From NCBI RefSeq assembly GCF_001297125.1, contig NZ_LHPC01000021.1, positions 282,031 to 346,030 of the forward strand: a stretch of 64,000 nucleotides of DNA, given 5' to 3'. Of the stretch, positions 28,531 through 38,793 are shown piece after piece; position 1 is the stretch's first letter, and each line of letters begins with the position of its first letter. Origin of the DNA: Pseudomonas sp. RIT-PI-q. GTDB taxonomy: Bacteria; Pseudomonadota; Gammaproteobacteria; Pseudomonadales; Pseudomonadaceae. Both the position numbers and the translations under genes were made by a program. Below the pieces are notes generated by a model. It was not told the DNA's origin. It did no database searches and was given only the letters and a program-made list of their open reading frames with translations.

Positions 28531-29289
28531 ATGTCCCTGCGCTTTGCGCTGCTGTTGCTGTGGGCCAGTCTTTGTACTGGTTGTGTCCTGTCGGGCGATT
28601 TCAACCCGATGAAGACCAGCAAGGGCCGCGATGAAGCGCGTGCCGCTTACGTGCAACTGGGCCTGGGGTACTTGCAGCAAGGCATGAGCGAGCGCGCCAA
28701 GGTTCCACTGAAGAAGGCGCTGGACCTGGATGACTCCGATCCGGACGCCAACGCGGCGTTGGGCCTGGTATTCCAGGCCGAGATGGAGCCGGAGCTGGCA
28801 GACCAGCATTTTCGCAAGGCGCTGTCCTCTCGTCCCACCGATGCGCGAATCCTCAATAACTACGGTAGTTTTCTCTACGAAGAAAAACGTTACAAAGAGG
28901 CTTACGAGCGCTTCGAACAGGCCGCCGCCGATACCCTGTATCCTGAGCGTTCGCGAGTGTTCGAGAACCTCGGCATGACCGCTTCCAAGCTCGGCCAGCG
29001 TGATCTGGCCCGGCAGCAACTGGAAAAAGCCCTGCGTTTGAATCGCCAACAGCCACGTGCATTGCTCGAAATGGCTGAGTTGTCCTTCGAAGACAGGCAT
29101 TATGTGCCCGCGCGTGACTATTACGACCGTTTTAGCCTGCTCACCGAACAAAATGCACGTAGTCTATTGCTCGGCGTTCGGCTGGCAAAAGTGTTTGAAG
29201 ATCGCGACAAGGCCGCCAGTTTTGGCCTGCAACTAAAACGACTCTATCCCGGTACGCCGGAATATCAGCAATACCTGTCGGAGCAATGA
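28531..29289 (+). CDS. pilF: Type IV pilus biogenesis lipoprotein PilF (PilW)
   Basis: This 252-aa TPR protein acts as pilotin for the PilQ secretin. The lipobox region (LCTGC, Cys18) ends the signal peptide. TPR units run from about 35 to 240 (YVQLGLGYLQQGMSERAKVP and NAALGLVFQAEMEPELADQH). The position between rlmN and a rodZ-like gene matches P. aeruginosa. Its stop overlaps the next start. Confidence 0.92.
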   Translation: MSLRFALLLLWASLCTGCVLSGDFNPMKTSKGRDEARAAYVQLGLGYLQQGMSERAKVPLKKALDLDDSDPDANAALGLVFQAEMEPELADQHFRKALSSRPTDARILNNYGSFLYEEKRYKEAYERFEQAAADTLYPERSRVFENLGMTASKLGQRDLARQQLEKALRLNRQQPRALLEMAELSFEDRHYVPARDYYDRFSLLTEQNARSLLLGVRLAKVFEDRDKAASFGLQLKRLYPGTPEYQQYLSEQ

Positions 29290-30329
29290 TGAAAGCGGCG
29301 CATCCCGAAGTTGTAGCAGCGAATCGCGTTAACCCCGGTGAGACCTTGCGCCAGGCCCGCGAAAGCAATGGCTGGTCGCTGGCCGAAGTGGCCCTCAAGC
29401 TCAACCTCACCGTCAATTCCCTGAGCAATCTGGAAGCCGGCGCTTTCGACAAGCTGCCTGGGCATACCTTCGCTCGCGGTTATATTCGCGCGTACGCCAA
29501 ATTGCTTGGCATGGACCAGACCGTTCTGGTCCCGCAGTTCGCCCAATCCACCGGCACCGACTCCCAGGGCAGCAACGTTCATAGCCTGGGTCGCATCGAA
29601 GAGCCGGTTCGGGTGTCCCACACTATTTTGCGAATTGTCAGCCTGCTGTTGCTGATCGCGGTGATTGGCGGTGGTTTTGTCTGGTGGCAGGATCAAACCT
29701 CATCACGCAGCAAAGACCCGATCAGCCTGAGCCCGGAACACGTTGAAGTCGAAGGCGCCGACGGCACCACCCAGATCCATCCGCTGGACGAGCCGGAAGA
29801 CCAGGCTGTCGCGGAAGGTCAGGCTGAAGGCTCGACGTCACTGGCATTGCCGCAAGCCGAGAATTCCACTGAAGCACCGGCCGAAGCTGAGGCCACCGCG
29901 CCTGCTGCCGCTCCGATTGCACCCGCTGCCCCGACGCACAGCACCGCCCCTGCGCCTGCTGCCCCGACGCATAGCGCGGCGCCCGTTGTGGCCACGCCAG
30001 CCACACCGGCACCAGTAGCGCCGCCAGCGACGGTGACCGCTCCGGTTCCGACCATTCCCGCTCCTGCAGCAGCGGCACCGGTTGCCGGCCAAGGCCAGGT
30101 GCAACTGCAGTTCACGGCTGATTGCTGGACGCAAGTGACCGACGGTAGCGGCAAAGTGCTGTTGAGCGGTCTCAAGCGCAAAGGCGAAAACGTATCCGTC
30201 AGCGGCAAACCGCCGTTCTCCGTGCGTCTGGGCTTCGCCCGTGGCGCGCAAGTGAGCTACAACGGTCAGGTAGTCGATGTCGCTCCGTTCACCAGTGGCG
30301 AGACTGCTCGCCTGAAGTTGGGTCAATAA
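29286..30329 (+). CDS. rodZ: RodZ-like helix-turn-helix membrane protein
   Basis: This 347-aa protein has a cytosolic HTH_25 domain (about residues 16-80, LRQARESNGWSLAEVALKLN), one membrane helix (about 114-134, VSLLLLIAVIGGGFVWW), a long Ala/Pro/Thr-rich periplasmic linker (about 165-260) and a C-terminal DUF4115 beta domain (FTADCWTQVTDGSGKVLLSG). RodZ links MreB filaments to the membrane in cell-shape control. The linker is highly repetitive (APAAPTHS units) and probably varies among strains. Confidence 0.85.
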   Translation: MMKAAHPEVVAANRVNPGETLRQARESNGWSLAEVALKLNLTVNSLSNLEAGAFDKLPGHTFARGYIRAYAKLLGMDQTVLVPQFAQSTGTDSQGSNVHSLGRIEEPVRVSHTILRIVSLLLLIAVIGGGFVWWQDQTSSRSKDPISLSPEHVEVEGADGTTQIHPLDEPEDQAVAEGQAEGSTSLALPQAENSTEAPAEAEATAPAAAPIAPAAPTHSTAPAPAAPTHSAAPVVATPATPAPVAPPATVTAPVPTIPAPAAAAPVAGQGQVQLQFTADCWTQVTDGSGKVLLSGLKRKGENVSVSGKPPFSVRLGFARGAQVSYNGQVVDVAPFTSGETARLKLGQ

Positions 30330-30332
30330 GTC

Positions 30333-31442
30333 ATGCACGGCGAATCTCCAATCAAACGTCGCGAATCTCGCAAGATCTGGGTCGGTAACGTGCCTGTTGG
30401 CGGCGATGCGCCTATCGCTGTGCAGAGCATGACCAACAGCGACACCAATGACGTGGCCGCCACTGTGGCCCAGATCAATCGTCTGGAAGCTGCTGGCGTC
30501 GATATCGTGCGGATTTCCGTACCGGATATGGATGCCGCCGAAGCCTTCGGCAAGATCAAACAACTGGTCAAGGTGCCGTTGGTCGCCGATATCCACTTCG
30601 ACTACAAGATCGCATTGCGTGTAGCCGAACTGGGCGTCGACTGCCTGCGGATCAACCCGGGCAACATCGGTCGTGAAGACCGCGTCCGTGCGGTGGTCGA
30701 TGCCGCGCGGGATCGCGGGATCCCGATCCGCATCGGCGTTAACGCCGGTTCCCTGGAAAAAGACCTGCAAAAGAAATACGGCGAGCCGACCCCGGCCGCG
30801 CTGGTCGAGTCCGCCTTGCGTCACGTCGAGCACCTTGAACGCCTGAACTTCCAGGACTTCAAGGTCAGCGTGAAAGCCTCCGACGTGTTCATGGCCGTCG
30901 CCGCGTACCGCTTGCTGGCCAAGGAAATCGTCCAGCCGCTGCACTTGGGCATCACTGAAGCCGGTGGTTTGCGTTCGGGCACAGTGAAATCCGCCGTGGG
31001 CCTCGGTATGCTGCTCGCCGAAGGGATTGGCGATACTATTCGCATCTCGTTGGCGGCTGACCCGGTCGAGGAAGTGAAAGTCGGCTACGACATTCTCAAG
31101 TCCCTGCACCTGCGTTCCCGTGGCATCAACTTCATCGCCTGCCCGAGCTGCTCGCGGCAGAACTTCGATGTGGTCAAAACCATGAACGAACTGGAAGGGC
31201 GCCTCGAAGATCTGCTGGTGCCGCTGGATGTCGCGGTCATCGGTTGCGTGGTCAACGGGCCGGGAGAAGCCAAGGAAGCCCATATCGGCTTGACCGGCGG
31301 CACGCCAAACCTGATTTACATCGACGGCAAGCCGTCGCAGAAACTGACGAATGACAATCTGGTGGATGAGCTTGAACGCTTGATCCGCCAGAAAGCGGCC
31401 GAAAAGGTCGAAGCCGACGCGGCAGTAATCGCCCGCGGCTGA
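30333..31442 (+). CDS. ispG: 4-hydroxy-3-methylbut-2-enyl diphosphate synthase
   Basis: This 369-aa 4Fe-4S enzyme makes HMBPP in the MEP isoprenoid pathway. The cluster cysteines lie in ACPSCSRQ and GCVVNGPGE. The TIM-barrel part includes [20 protein letters not shown]. It starts 3 bp after the rodZ-like gene. Confidence 0.96.
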   Translation: MHGESPIKRRESRKIWVGNVPVGGDAPIAVQSMTNSDTNDVAATVAQINRLEAAGVDIVRISVPDMDAAEAFGKIKQLVKVPLVADIHFDYKIALRVAELGVDCLRINPGNIGREDRVRAVVDAARDRGIPIRIGVNAGSLEKDLQKKYGEPTPAALVESALRHVEHLERLNFQDFKVSVKASDVFMAVAAYRLLAKEIVQPLHLGITEAGGLRSGTVKSAVGLGMLLAEGIGDTIRISLAADPVEEVKVGYDILKSLHLRSRGINFIACPSCSRQNFDVVKTMNELEGRLEDLLVPLDVAVIGCVVNGPGEAKEAHIGLTGGTPNLIYIDGKPSQKLTNDNLVDELERLIRQKAAEKVEADAAVIARG

Positions 31443-31465
31443 TCGAACGAATTTAAGGATTTATT

Positions 31466-32755
31466 GTGAGCAAGTCTCTGCAAGCCATACGTGGCATGAA
31501 CGACATCCTGCCCGAGCAGACGCCCCTGTGGCGTCATTTCGAGGGCACCGTATCGCGTCTGCTGGATAACTACGGTTACAAGCAGATCCGCATGCCTATC
31601 GTTGAATTCACCGAGCTGTTCAAACGCTCCATCGGTGAAGTGACCGACATCGTCGAAAAAGAGATGTACACCTTCGACGACCGCAACGGCGATTCCCTGA
31701 CCCTGCGCCCTGAAGGCACAGCGGCCTGCGTGCGTGCGGTACTCGAACACGGCATCACCGGCGGTGGCCAGGTGCAGAAACTCTGGTACATCGGTCCGAT
31801 GTTCCGCCACGAGCGTCCGCAGAAAGGCCGTTATCGCCAGTTCCACCAGATCGGTTGCGAAGTGTTCAACCTCGACGGTCCGGACATCGACGCCGAGCTG
31901 ATCGTGCTGACGTGGCGCCTGTGGGGCGAGCTGGGCATCCGTGATGCGGTCAAGCTCGAACTCAACAGCCTGGGCACCAGCGAATCCCGTGGTCGTTATC
32001 GCGATGCACTGGTCGAGTTCCTTTCGGCGCACCTGGATAAGCTGGACGAAGACAGCCAGCGCCGTCTGAAGACAAACCCTTTGCGGGTTCTGGATACCAA
32101 GAACGCCGACACGCAAGCGGTCCTGGTCGACGCGCCGAAAATGGCCGACTACCTCGACGAAGAGTCCCGCGTGCACTTCGAGGGCCTCAAGGCTCGCCTG
32201 GACGCCGCCGGCATTCCTTATGTGATCAACCCGAAGCTGGTTCGCGGGCTGGATTACTACAGCAAGACCGTATTCGAATGGGTCACCGACAAGTTGGGCG
32301 CCCAAGGCACCGTATGTGCCGGTGGTCGTTACGACGGTCTGGTGGAGCAGATGGGCGGCAAGCCGACCCCGGGCGTTGGTTTCGCCATGGGTATCGAGCG
32401 TCTGGTGCTGCTGCTGGAAACCCTCGAGCAGATCCCCGAAGAGATTTCCCGTCAGGTCGACGTCTACCTCTGTGCCTTCGGTGAAGCCGCCGAGCTGGCC
32501 GGTCTGGCCCTGAGTGAACGTGTTCGTGATCAATTACCCAACCTGCGCCTGCAAGTCAATGCCGGCGCCGGCAGCTTCAAAAGCCAGTTCAAGAAGGCCG
32601 ACAAGAGCGGTGCGCTGTACGCGCTGATCCTCGGTGACGACGAAATGGCCCAGCAAGTGGTAGGTTTCAAACCCCTGCGTGGCCAGGGCGAACAACAAAG
32701 CATTGCCTGGGATGCGCTTGCTGCACACCTGGCCACCTGCGTCGTGCAGGGTTGA
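31466..32755 (+). CDS. hisS: Histidyl-tRNA synthetase
   Basis: This 429-aa class II synthetase has motif 2 ([18 protein letters not shown]), HisA motifs around [15 protein letters not shown], and a C-terminal anticodon-binding domain. The start codon is GTG, with TAAGGA upstream. Confidence 0.96.
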   Translation: MSKSLQAIRGMNDILPEQTPLWRHFEGTVSRLLDNYGYKQIRMPIVEFTELFKRSIGEVTDIVEKEMYTFDDRNGDSLTLRPEGTAACVRAVLEHGITGGGQVQKLWYIGPMFRHERPQKGRYRQFHQIGCEVFNLDGPDIDAELIVLTWRLWGELGIRDAVKLELNSLGTSESRGRYRDALVEFLSAHLDKLDEDSQRRLKTNPLRVLDTKNADTQAVLVDAPKMADYLDEESRVHFEGLKARLDAAGIPYVINPKLVRGLDYYSKTVFEWVTDKLGAQGTVCAGGRYDGLVEQMGGKPTPGVGFAMGIERLVLLLETLEQIPEEISRQVDVYLCAFGEAAELAGLALSERVRDQLPNLRLQVNAGAGSFKSQFKKADKSGALYALILGDDEMAQQVVGFKPLRGQGEQQSIAWDALAAHLATCVVQG

Positions 32756-32795
32756 AGCTGTCAAACAGCCGATTTAGCGATTAAGGAGTATTGGG

Positions 32796-33437
32796 GTGTC
32801 GAGTACCGAAGACGAACATCTGGCGGATTTGAAGGACTGGTGGACACGCAACGGCAAGCCCCTGGTCACTGGCGGCCTGTTGGCACTGGTCATCGTGTTC
32901 GGCTGGCAGGCCTTTCACAAGTATCAGAGCAATCAGTCGCAAGGCGCCTCGATGCTCTATCAGCAACTGCTGGAAACCACGCTGACGCCTGACGGCAAGC
33001 CTGACGCCGCCCGTGTTGCGGACCTGGCCGGCAAGCTCAACAGCGAGTTCGGCGGTACTGCCTACGCGCAATACGGCAGCCTGTTCGTGGCGAAAGTCGC
33101 GGTCGACAGCGGCAAGCTGGATGACGCCGCCACCGAACTGAAAGCCATCGTTGCCAAACCGGCCAACCCGGCGTTGGGCGAAATTGCCCGTCAGCGTCTG
33201 GCGCAGGTACTGGCCGCGCAGGACAAGGCCGATGAAGCGCTGAAACTGCTTGAAGGCGATGCCGACAAGGCGTTCCTGGCGACTCGCGAAGAACTCAAAG
33301 GCGACCTGCTGGTGCAGCTGGGTCGTACCGACGAAGCGAACACGGCGTATCAAAAAGCCAAGGCCGCGCTGTCGGATGAAGCGGCGGTCGGTGGCCTACA
33401 AATCAAGCTGGACGACCTGGCCAAAGGGGATGCGTGA
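32796..33437 (+). CDS. yfgM: YfgM-like ancillary SecYEG subunit (TPR)
   Basis: This 213-aa membrane-anchored protein has a short cytosolic N-terminus, one helix (about 23-40, VTGGLLALVIVFGWQAF) and a periplasmic TPR-like domain (DUF2133). In E. coli, YfgM with PpiD attaches to SecYEG and helps outer-membrane protein traffic, which fits the adjacent bamB. The start codon is GTG, preceded by AAGGAG. Confidence 0.88.
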   Translation: MSSTEDEHLADLKDWWTRNGKPLVTGGLLALVIVFGWQAFHKYQSNQSQGASMLYQQLLETTLTPDGKPDAARVADLAGKLNSEFGGTAYAQYGSLFVAKVAVDSGKLDDAATELKAIVAKPANPALGEIARQRLAQVLAAQDKADEALKLLEGDADKAFLATREELKGDLLVQLGRTDEANTAYQKAKAALSDEAAVGGLQIKLDDLAKGDA

Positions 33438-33438
33438 C

Positions 33439-34581
33439 GTGATTCGTTGGAAACATGCAGCATTGCTGGCTCTGGCCGTATTGGCCGCGGGTTGCAGCAG
33501 CAACAGCAAAAAAGAGTTGCCACCGGCCGAGTTGACCGACTTCAAAGAAGAAGTGGTTTTGCAAAAGCAGTGGAGTCGTTCGGTCGGTGACGGTCAGGGC
33601 GAAACGTACAACATGCTGGTTCCGGCGATCGAGGGCGATACCATCTATGCCGCCGACGTCACCGGCGTGGTGATGTCGATGGATCGCAGCAACGGCGACG
33701 TCAAGTGGAAGAAAGATCTCGATCTGCCTGTTTCCGGCGCTGTCGGCGTTGGTTACGGTCTGCTCCTGATCGGTACGACCAAGGGCGAAATCGTTGCCAT
33801 GGACGCTACCAACGGCGAAGAGAAATGGCGCGCTCGCGTGTCCAGTGAAGTCCTCGCGCCACCGGCCAACAACGGTGACGTGGTGGTGGTCCAGACTCAG
33901 GATGACCGTCTGATCGGTCTGGATGCCGCTACCGGCAACCAGCGCTGGTTGTATGACAGCACTCCGGCGGTCCTGACCCTGCGCGGCACCAGTGCGCCGA
34001 TCGTCACCAACCGCCTCGCGGTGGCTGGCCTGTCGACCGGTAAAGTGGTCGCTCTCGACATTTCCAACGGCGTGCCGGTGTGGGAACAACGTGTAGCGAT
34101 TCCACAAGGCCGTTCGGAACTGGAGCGCGTTGTCGATATCGATGGCGGTCTGCTGCTGTCCGGCGAAACGCTATACGTCGCCAGCTACCAGGGTCGCGTT
34201 GCGGCACTGGACCTGCAAAGCGGTCGTCAGCTCTGGCAGCGTGATGCTTCCAGCTATGCCGGCGTCGCCCAGGGTTTTGGCAGCGTTTACGTGAGCCTGT
34301 CTTCGGGCACCGTTGAAGGCGTCGACGAACGTTCCACCACCGCTTTGTGGAGCAACGATTCGCTGGCCCGCCGTCAATTGTCGGCTCCGGAAGTGTTTTC
34401 CAGCTACGTTGCAGTCGGCGATATGGAAGGCTACCTGCACCTGCTGAGCCAGGTTGACGGTCGTTTCGTCGGCCGCGAACGCATCGACAGCGACGGCCTG
34501 CGTGCCCGTCCGCTGGTGGTGGGTGACACGATTTATCTGTATGGCAACAGCGGCAAACTGGAAGCCCTGACCATCAAGTAA
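33439..34581 (+). CDS. bamB: Outer-membrane assembly lipoprotein BamB
   Basis: This 380-aa eight-bladed beta-propeller is part of the BAM complex. The lipobox VLAAGC places the lipidated Cys at residue 19. PQQ-like blades repeat GKVVALD/G-VWE patterns. I use GTG at 33439: AAGGGG lies 9-10 bases upstream, whereas for the in-frame ATG at 33430 it would be adjacent and useless. Confidence 0.94.
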   Translation: MIRWKHAALLALAVLAAGCSSNSKKELPPAELTDFKEEVVLQKQWSRSVGDGQGETYNMLVPAIEGDTIYAADVTGVVMSMDRSNGDVKWKKDLDLPVSGAVGVGYGLLLIGTTKGEIVAMDATNGEEKWRARVSSEVLAPPANNGDVVVVQTQDDRLIGLDAATGNQRWLYDSTPAVLTLRGTSAPIVTNRLAVAGLSTGKVVALDISNGVPVWEQRVAIPQGRSELERVVDIDGGLLLSGETLYVASYQGRVAALDLQSGRQLWQRDASSYAGVAQGFGSVYVSLSSGTVEGVDERSTTALWSNDSLARRQLSAPEVFSSYVAVGDMEGYLHLLSQVDGRFVGRERIDSDGLRARPLVVGDTIYLYGNSGKLEALTIK

Positions 34582-34632
34582 AGGTTTGACTATGCTTGGG
34601 TTAATCCCAAGCGGCTTCACCGTTTGCAGGAC

Positions 34633-34732
34633 TGTAGGAGCGAGCTTGCTCGCGATGGACGTCAACGATTACGTTGGCAACCTGGAAAAACGCGGTGTTT
34701 TGGCGTTTTTCGCGAGCAAGCTCGCTCCTGCA
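34633..34732. repeat. REP pair, GTAGGAGCGAGCTTGCTCGCGA type
   Basis: Two inverted REP arms (34633-34655 and 34711-34732) lie between bamB and der. Another hairpin with CCGCTGC/GCAGCGG follows near 34770. Confidence 0.85.
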
Positions 34733-34818
34733 GAAAAGCACGCAGTGATTGCCCCGAGCACCAGCCGCTGCCTCGCAGCGGCTTTTGTATTTTCTGAAAT
34801 AACGAAGTGGAGAGCCGC

Positions 34819-36288
34819 ATGGTTCCCGTAATCGCCCTGGTGGGCCGACCGAACGTCGGCAAGTCCACCTTGTTCAACCGCCTGACCAGGACGCGTGACG
34901 CCATCGTCGGCGACTTGTCCGGTCTGACCCGTGATCGCCAATACGGTGAGGCCAAGTGGCAAGGGCGTTCCTACATTCTGGTCGACACCGGCGGTATCTC
35001 CGGTGACGAGCACGGTATGGACGAAAAAATGGCCGAGCAGTCGCTGCTGGCCATTGAAGAAGCAGATGTCGTTCTGTTCCTGGTAGATGCCAAGGCCGGT
35101 TTTACCGCCGCCGACCAGATGATCGCCGAGCATTTGCGCAAACGTAACAAGCGTTCCTACGTGGTTGCCAACAAGGTCGACAACATCGACCCTGAAATGG
35201 CCCGCGCCGAATTCGCCCCGTTGGGCATGGGCCACGCGATCCCGATCGCCGGTGCTCATGGTCGTGGCATCACCCAGATGCTGGAAATCGCCCTGAGCGA
35301 CTTCCCCAAAGACGATGACGAGCTGGAAGAAGGCGAGGAAGAGATCGTTGCCGAAGGCGAGGAAGCCAAGCGCATTCCTGGCCCTAGCGAAAAAGACGGG
35401 ATCAAGATCGCGATCATCGGCCGTCCGAACGTCGGCAAGTCGACCCTGGTCAACCGCATGCTCGGTGAAGACCGGGTCATCGTCTATGACGAGCCCGGCA
35501 CCACCCGCGACAGTATCTACATCCCGTTCGAGCGTAACGACGAGAAGTACACGCTGATCGACACCGCCGGTGTGCGCAAGCGCGGCAAGATCCACGAAGA
35601 AGTCGAAAAATTCTCCGTGGTCAAAACCTTGCAGGCGATCAAAGACGCCAACGTGGTGATCTTCGTGATGGACGCCCGCGAAGGCGTGGTCGATCACGAC
35701 CTCAACCTGCTGGGCTTCGCCATTGAGTCGGGTCGTGCGCTGGTGATCGCGATCAACAAGTGGGACGGCATGACGCCGAGCGAGCGCGACTTCGTGAAGG
35801 TCGAGCTGCAACGTCGACTGTTCTTCGTGGACTACGCCGACATTCACTTCATCTCGGCCCTGCACGGCACGGGCGTGGGCAACCTCTACGCCTCCGTACA
35901 GAACTCGTTCAAGTCTGCGGTCACCCGCTGGCCAACCAACCGCCTGACCACAATTCTGGAAGACGCGGTAGGTGAGCACGCGCCGCCGATGGTCAACAAC
36001 CGCCGGATCAAGCTGCGTTACGCCCACTTGGGTGGCGCCAACCCGCCGATCATCGTGATTCACGGTAACCAGATCGAGAAGGTGCCGAAGTCTTACGTGC
36101 GTTACCTGGAAAACACTTATCGTCGTGTCTTGAAGCTGGTTGGTACGCCGATCCGCATCGAGTTCAAGGGCGGCGAGAACCCGTACGAAGGCAACAAGAA
36201 CTCGCTCACCGATCGCCAGGTCAACAAGAAGCGTCGGATGATGTCGCACCACAAGAAAGCCGACAAAAAGCGCCGCGACAAGAAGTGA
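34819..36288 (+). CDS. der: Ribosome-assembly GTPase Der (EngA)
   Basis: This 489-aa protein has two tandem GTPase domains, each with GRPNVGKST (about residues 8-16 and again near 205), an acidic linker ([18 protein letters not shown]) and a KH-like C-terminal domain. It is needed for 50S assembly. The ATG at 34819 is chosen because GTGGAGAG lies just before it; an ATG four codons upstream is possible. Its last codons are part of a tandem duplication that continues downstream. Confidence 0.96.
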   Translation: MVPVIALVGRPNVGKSTLFNRLTRTRDAIVGDLSGLTRDRQYGEAKWQGRSYILVDTGGISGDEHGMDEKMAEQSLLAIEEADVVLFLVDAKAGFTAADQMIAEHLRKRNKRSYVVANKVDNIDPEMARAEFAPLGMGHAIPIAGAHGRGITQMLEIALSDFPKDDDELEEGEEEIVAEGEEAKRIPGPSEKDGIKIAIIGRPNVGKSTLVNRMLGEDRVIVYDEPGTTRDSIYIPFERNDEKYTLIDTAGVRKRGKIHEEVEKFSVVKTLQAIKDANVVIFVMDAREGVVDHDLNLLGFAIESGRALVIAINKWDGMTPSERDFVKVELQRRLFFVDYADIHFISALHGTGVGNLYASVQNSFKSAVTRWPTNRLTTILEDAVGEHAPPMVNNRRIKLRYAHLGGANPPIIVIHGNQIEKVPKSYVRYLENTYRRVLKLVGTPIRIEFKGGENPYEGNKNSLTDRQVNKKRRMMSHHKKADKKRRDKK

Positions 36289-36398
36289 TTGAATCCGTAG
36301 GAGCGAGGCTTGCCCGCGAAGAACGATAACGCGGTCTACCGATGTACCGCGGTGTGGCTTTCGCGGGCAAGCCTCGCTCCTACAGGATCGGGTTAAAG

Positions 36399-36424
36399 AA
36401 GGGCGCTTATGGCGCCCTTTTTTT
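36399..36424 (+). terminator. der terminator (first copy)
   Basis: AGGGCGC/GCGCCCT with a short loop is followed by seven T. Confidence 0.88.
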
Positions 36425-36563
36425 ATGGGCGCCGCACCGCGACAAGCGCTGATTGAATCCGTAGGAGCGAGGCTTGCCCGCGAAGAACGATGACGCGGTC
36501 TACCGATGTACCGGGGTGTGGCTTTCGCGGGCAAGCCTCGCTCCTACAGGATCGGGGTTAAAG

Positions 36564-36589
36564 AAGGGCGCTTTATGCGCCCTTTTTTT
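36564..36589 (+). terminator. der terminator (second, duplicated copy)
   Basis: AAGGGCGC-TTTAT-GCGCCCTT is followed by a T run, inside the duplicated 164-bp segment. Confidence 0.88.
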
Positions 36590-36663
36590 ATGGGCGCCGG
36601 ATGGGCTATCCTCGGGCTCTCCCGTGCCGTGTTTAGAGCCGGGTGTAGAGCAGGGACTCACCG

Positions 36664-37812
36664 ATGATCACCAGTAAGCTGCCGAATGTCGGCATCACTA
36701 TCTTCACTCAGATGTCTCAGCTCGCGGCACAAACCGGGGCGCTGAACCTGTCCCAGGGATTTCCCGATTTCGATGCGCCGCAGGCCCTGTGCGATGCGGT
36801 CGGTCGGCATATTGCCAGCGGCCACAACCAGTATTCACCGATGACCGGCTTGCCGGCGTTGCGTCAGCAGATTGCGGCGAAAATTGCTCGCAGCTACGGC
36901 GTCAATGTCGATGCCGATCACGAAGTGACGGTCACCCCCGGCGCGACCCAGGCGATCTTCTGTGCGATTCAGGCGGTTATCCACAGTGGCGACGAAGTCA
37001 TCGTGTTTGATCCCGCCTACGACAGCTATGAGCCTTCGGTGGAGCTGGCCGGTGGTCGTTGCGTGCATGTGCAACTAGGCCTGGGCGATTTCTCCATCGA
37101 CTTCCAGAAGCTCGGTGAAGCCATTACGCCGCGCACGCGGATGATCGTCCTCAACAGCCCGCACAACCCCAGTGGCGCACTGATCAGCCGTGCCGAGCTG
37201 GATCAATTGGCGGCGTTGATCCGCGACCGTGACATCTATGTGGTCAGCGACGAAGTCTACGAACACCTGGTGTACGACGGTGTGCCGCACGCCAGCGTGT
37301 TGAATCACGAAGAACTTTATCAGCGCGCCTTCGTGGTCAGCTCCTTCGGCAAGACCTATCACGTCACCGGCTGGAAAACTGGCTACGTGGTCGCACCGCC
37401 GGCGCTCACCGCAGAGCTGCGCAAGGTTCACCAGTACGTCAGTTTCTGCGGCGTGACCCCGCTGCAATATGCGTTGGCCGACTACATGGCCGAGCATCCG
37501 GAACATGTGGAAGAGCTGCCGGCGTTCTATCAGGCCAAGCGTGATCTGTTCTGCGATTTGCTGACGCCGTCGCGCTTCAGTTTCACCCGCGTGACCGGCA
37601 CCTACTTCCAGTTGGTCGATTACTCGCAGATCCGCCCGGACCTCAACGACGTCGAGATGGCGCTGTGGATGACCCGCGAACATGGCGTGGCAAGCATCCC
37701 GATCTCGGTGTTCTACCAGACCCCACCCGAAGGCCAGCGCCTGGTGCGCTTGTGCTTCGCCAAACGTGAGGAGACCCTGCGTGAAGCGGCGGAGAAACTA
37801 TGCGTGATCTGA
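36664..37812 (+). CDS. Methionine/glutamine-type aminotransferase (YbdL-like)
   Basis: This 382-aa class I/II PLP aminotransferase closely resembles E. coli YbdL (prefers methionine) and the kynurenine/glutamine transaminase group. The N-terminus (LNLSQGFPDFDAP), the PLP lysine Lys230 (SSFGKTYHVTGWKTGY) and the late FAKREETLREAAEKL support this. It overlaps the omega-amidase gene by 13 bp, so the pair probably transaminates glutamine or methionine and then clears the omega-amide product. Confidence 0.88.
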   Translation: MITSKLPNVGITIFTQMSQLAAQTGALNLSQGFPDFDAPQALCDAVGRHIASGHNQYSPMTGLPALRQQIAAKIARSYGVNVDADHEVTVTPGATQAIFCAIQAVIHSGDEVIVFDPAYDSYEPSVELAGGRCVHVQLGLGDFSIDFQKLGEAITPRTRMIVLNSPHNPSGALISRAELDQLAALIRDRDIYVVSDEVYEHLVYDGVPHASVLNHEELYQRAFVVSSFGKTYHVTGWKTGYVVAPPALTAELRKVHQYVSFCGVTPLQYALADYMAEHPEHVEELPAFYQAKRDLFCDLLTPSRFSFTRVTGTYFQLVDYSQIRPDLNDVEMALWMTREHGVASIPISVFYQTPPEGQRLVRLCFAKREETLREAAEKLCVI

Positions 37813-38591
37813 GTGCACTGCCCAATCTGACCATCGCGCTGATCCAGACCACCCTGGCCTGGCACGACCGCCAAGCCAATCTGGAGCATTTCGAGCAATT
37901 GTTCGAGCAGGCTCGCGGGGCTGATCTGATCATCCTGCCGGAGATGTTCACGACCGGTTTTTCCATGGAGTCGGAAACCCTCGCCGAGGCGGAAAACGGC
38001 CCGACCAGCAAATGGTTGCGCGCTCAGGCGGCAAAGCTGGACGCGGTGATTACCGGCAGCTTGATCGTCCAGGCGGCCGACGGCAGTCATCGCAATCGCC
38101 TGTTGTGGGCGCGGCCGGACGGGGAGGTGTTGCATTACGACAAGCGCCATTTATTCCGTATGGCCGGCGAGCACAACCACTACACGCCCGGCGAGCGTCA
38201 AGTGCAATTCGAGCTAAAGGGCTGGCGAGTGCGGCCGCTGATTTGCTACGACCTGCGTTTCCCGGTGTGGAGCCGTGATGCTCAGGACACTGACCTGCTG
38301 CTGTACACCGCCAACTGGCCGGGTGCACGGCGTCAGCACTGGAACCGTTTGCTGCCGGCGCGGGCGATTGAAAACCTGTGCTACGTGGCGGCGGTGAACC
38401 GCATCGGGACCGATGGCAAAGGCTTCGCCTATACCGGCGACAGTCAGGTGCTGGATTTCCAGGGCGAGACGTTGCTCAGCGCGGGGGAGGCGGATGGGGT
38501 GTTTCAGGTGGTTCTGAATGCTGCCGACCTTCAGGCTTATCGCACGCGGTTTCCGGCGAATCTGGATGCCGATACCTTCGAATTCACCTGA
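37800..38591 (+). CDS. Omega-amidase (YafV/NIT2-like nitrilase family)
   Basis: This 263-aa member of the carbon-nitrogen hydrolase family has a Glu-Lys-Cys triad: Glu in LPEMFTTGFSM, Lys in YDKRHLFRMAGE and Cys in LICYDLRFPVW. Such enzymes hydrolyse 2-oxoglutaramate (and the succinamate analogue) formed by glutamine transaminases. Overlap with the upstream aminotransferase supports a joint salvage role. Confidence 0.88.
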   Translation: MRDLSALPNLTIALIQTTLAWHDRQANLEHFEQLFEQARGADLIILPEMFTTGFSMESETLAEAENGPTSKWLRAQAAKLDAVITGSLIVQAADGSHRNRLLWARPDGEVLHYDKRHLFRMAGEHNHYTPGERQVQFELKGWRVRPLICYDLRFPVWSRDAQDTDLLLYTANWPGARRQHWNRLLPARAIENLCYVAAVNRIGTDGKGFAYTGDSQVLDFQGETLLSAGEADGVFQVVLNAADLQAYRTRFPANLDADTFEFT

Positions 38592-38611
38592 GATCTTCGC
38601 TGTCAGGCCCG

Positions 38612-38713
38612 GCCTCATCGCGGGCAAGCCCGCTCCCACAGTGAGCTTTGGTGTGCACGAAATCTGTGTTCACAGCGGTCTACTGTGGGAGCGGGCTTGC
38701 CCGCGATGAGGCC
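38612..38713. repeat. REP pair, GGGAGCGGGCTTGCCCGCGA type
   Basis: Inverted arms at 38616-38640 and 38683-38707, with short GGCCTCA/TGAGGCC extensions, lie between the convergent omega-amidase and leuA genes. Confidence 0.88.
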
Positions 38714-38740
38714 GGTACAGTCAACACAAAACACTCAGAC

Positions 38741-38776
38741 AAAAAAAGGCCCCAAGGTTCGCACCAAGGGGCCTTT
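38741..38776 (-). terminator. leuA terminator
   Basis: On the minus strand AAAGGCCCC pairs with GGGGCCTTT, with an inner TTGGT/ACCAA extension, and seven T follow. It lies 18 bp past the leuA stop. Confidence 0.9.
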
Positions 38777-38793
38777 GTCATTTCAGCGAAGGC

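Larger units (their letters stand above)
36273..36600. repeat. Tandem duplication (2 x 164 bp) of the der 3' end, REP pair and terminator
   Basis: Copy 1 (36273-36436) starts within the last der codons at CCGCGACAAG, and copy 2 (36437-36600) repeats it exactly 164 bp later with a few differences. Each copy holds an inverted REP pair of the GTAGGAGCGAGGCTTGCCCGCGA type and an intrinsic terminator. The rest of the gap to 36663 shows nothing else. Confidence 0.9.
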
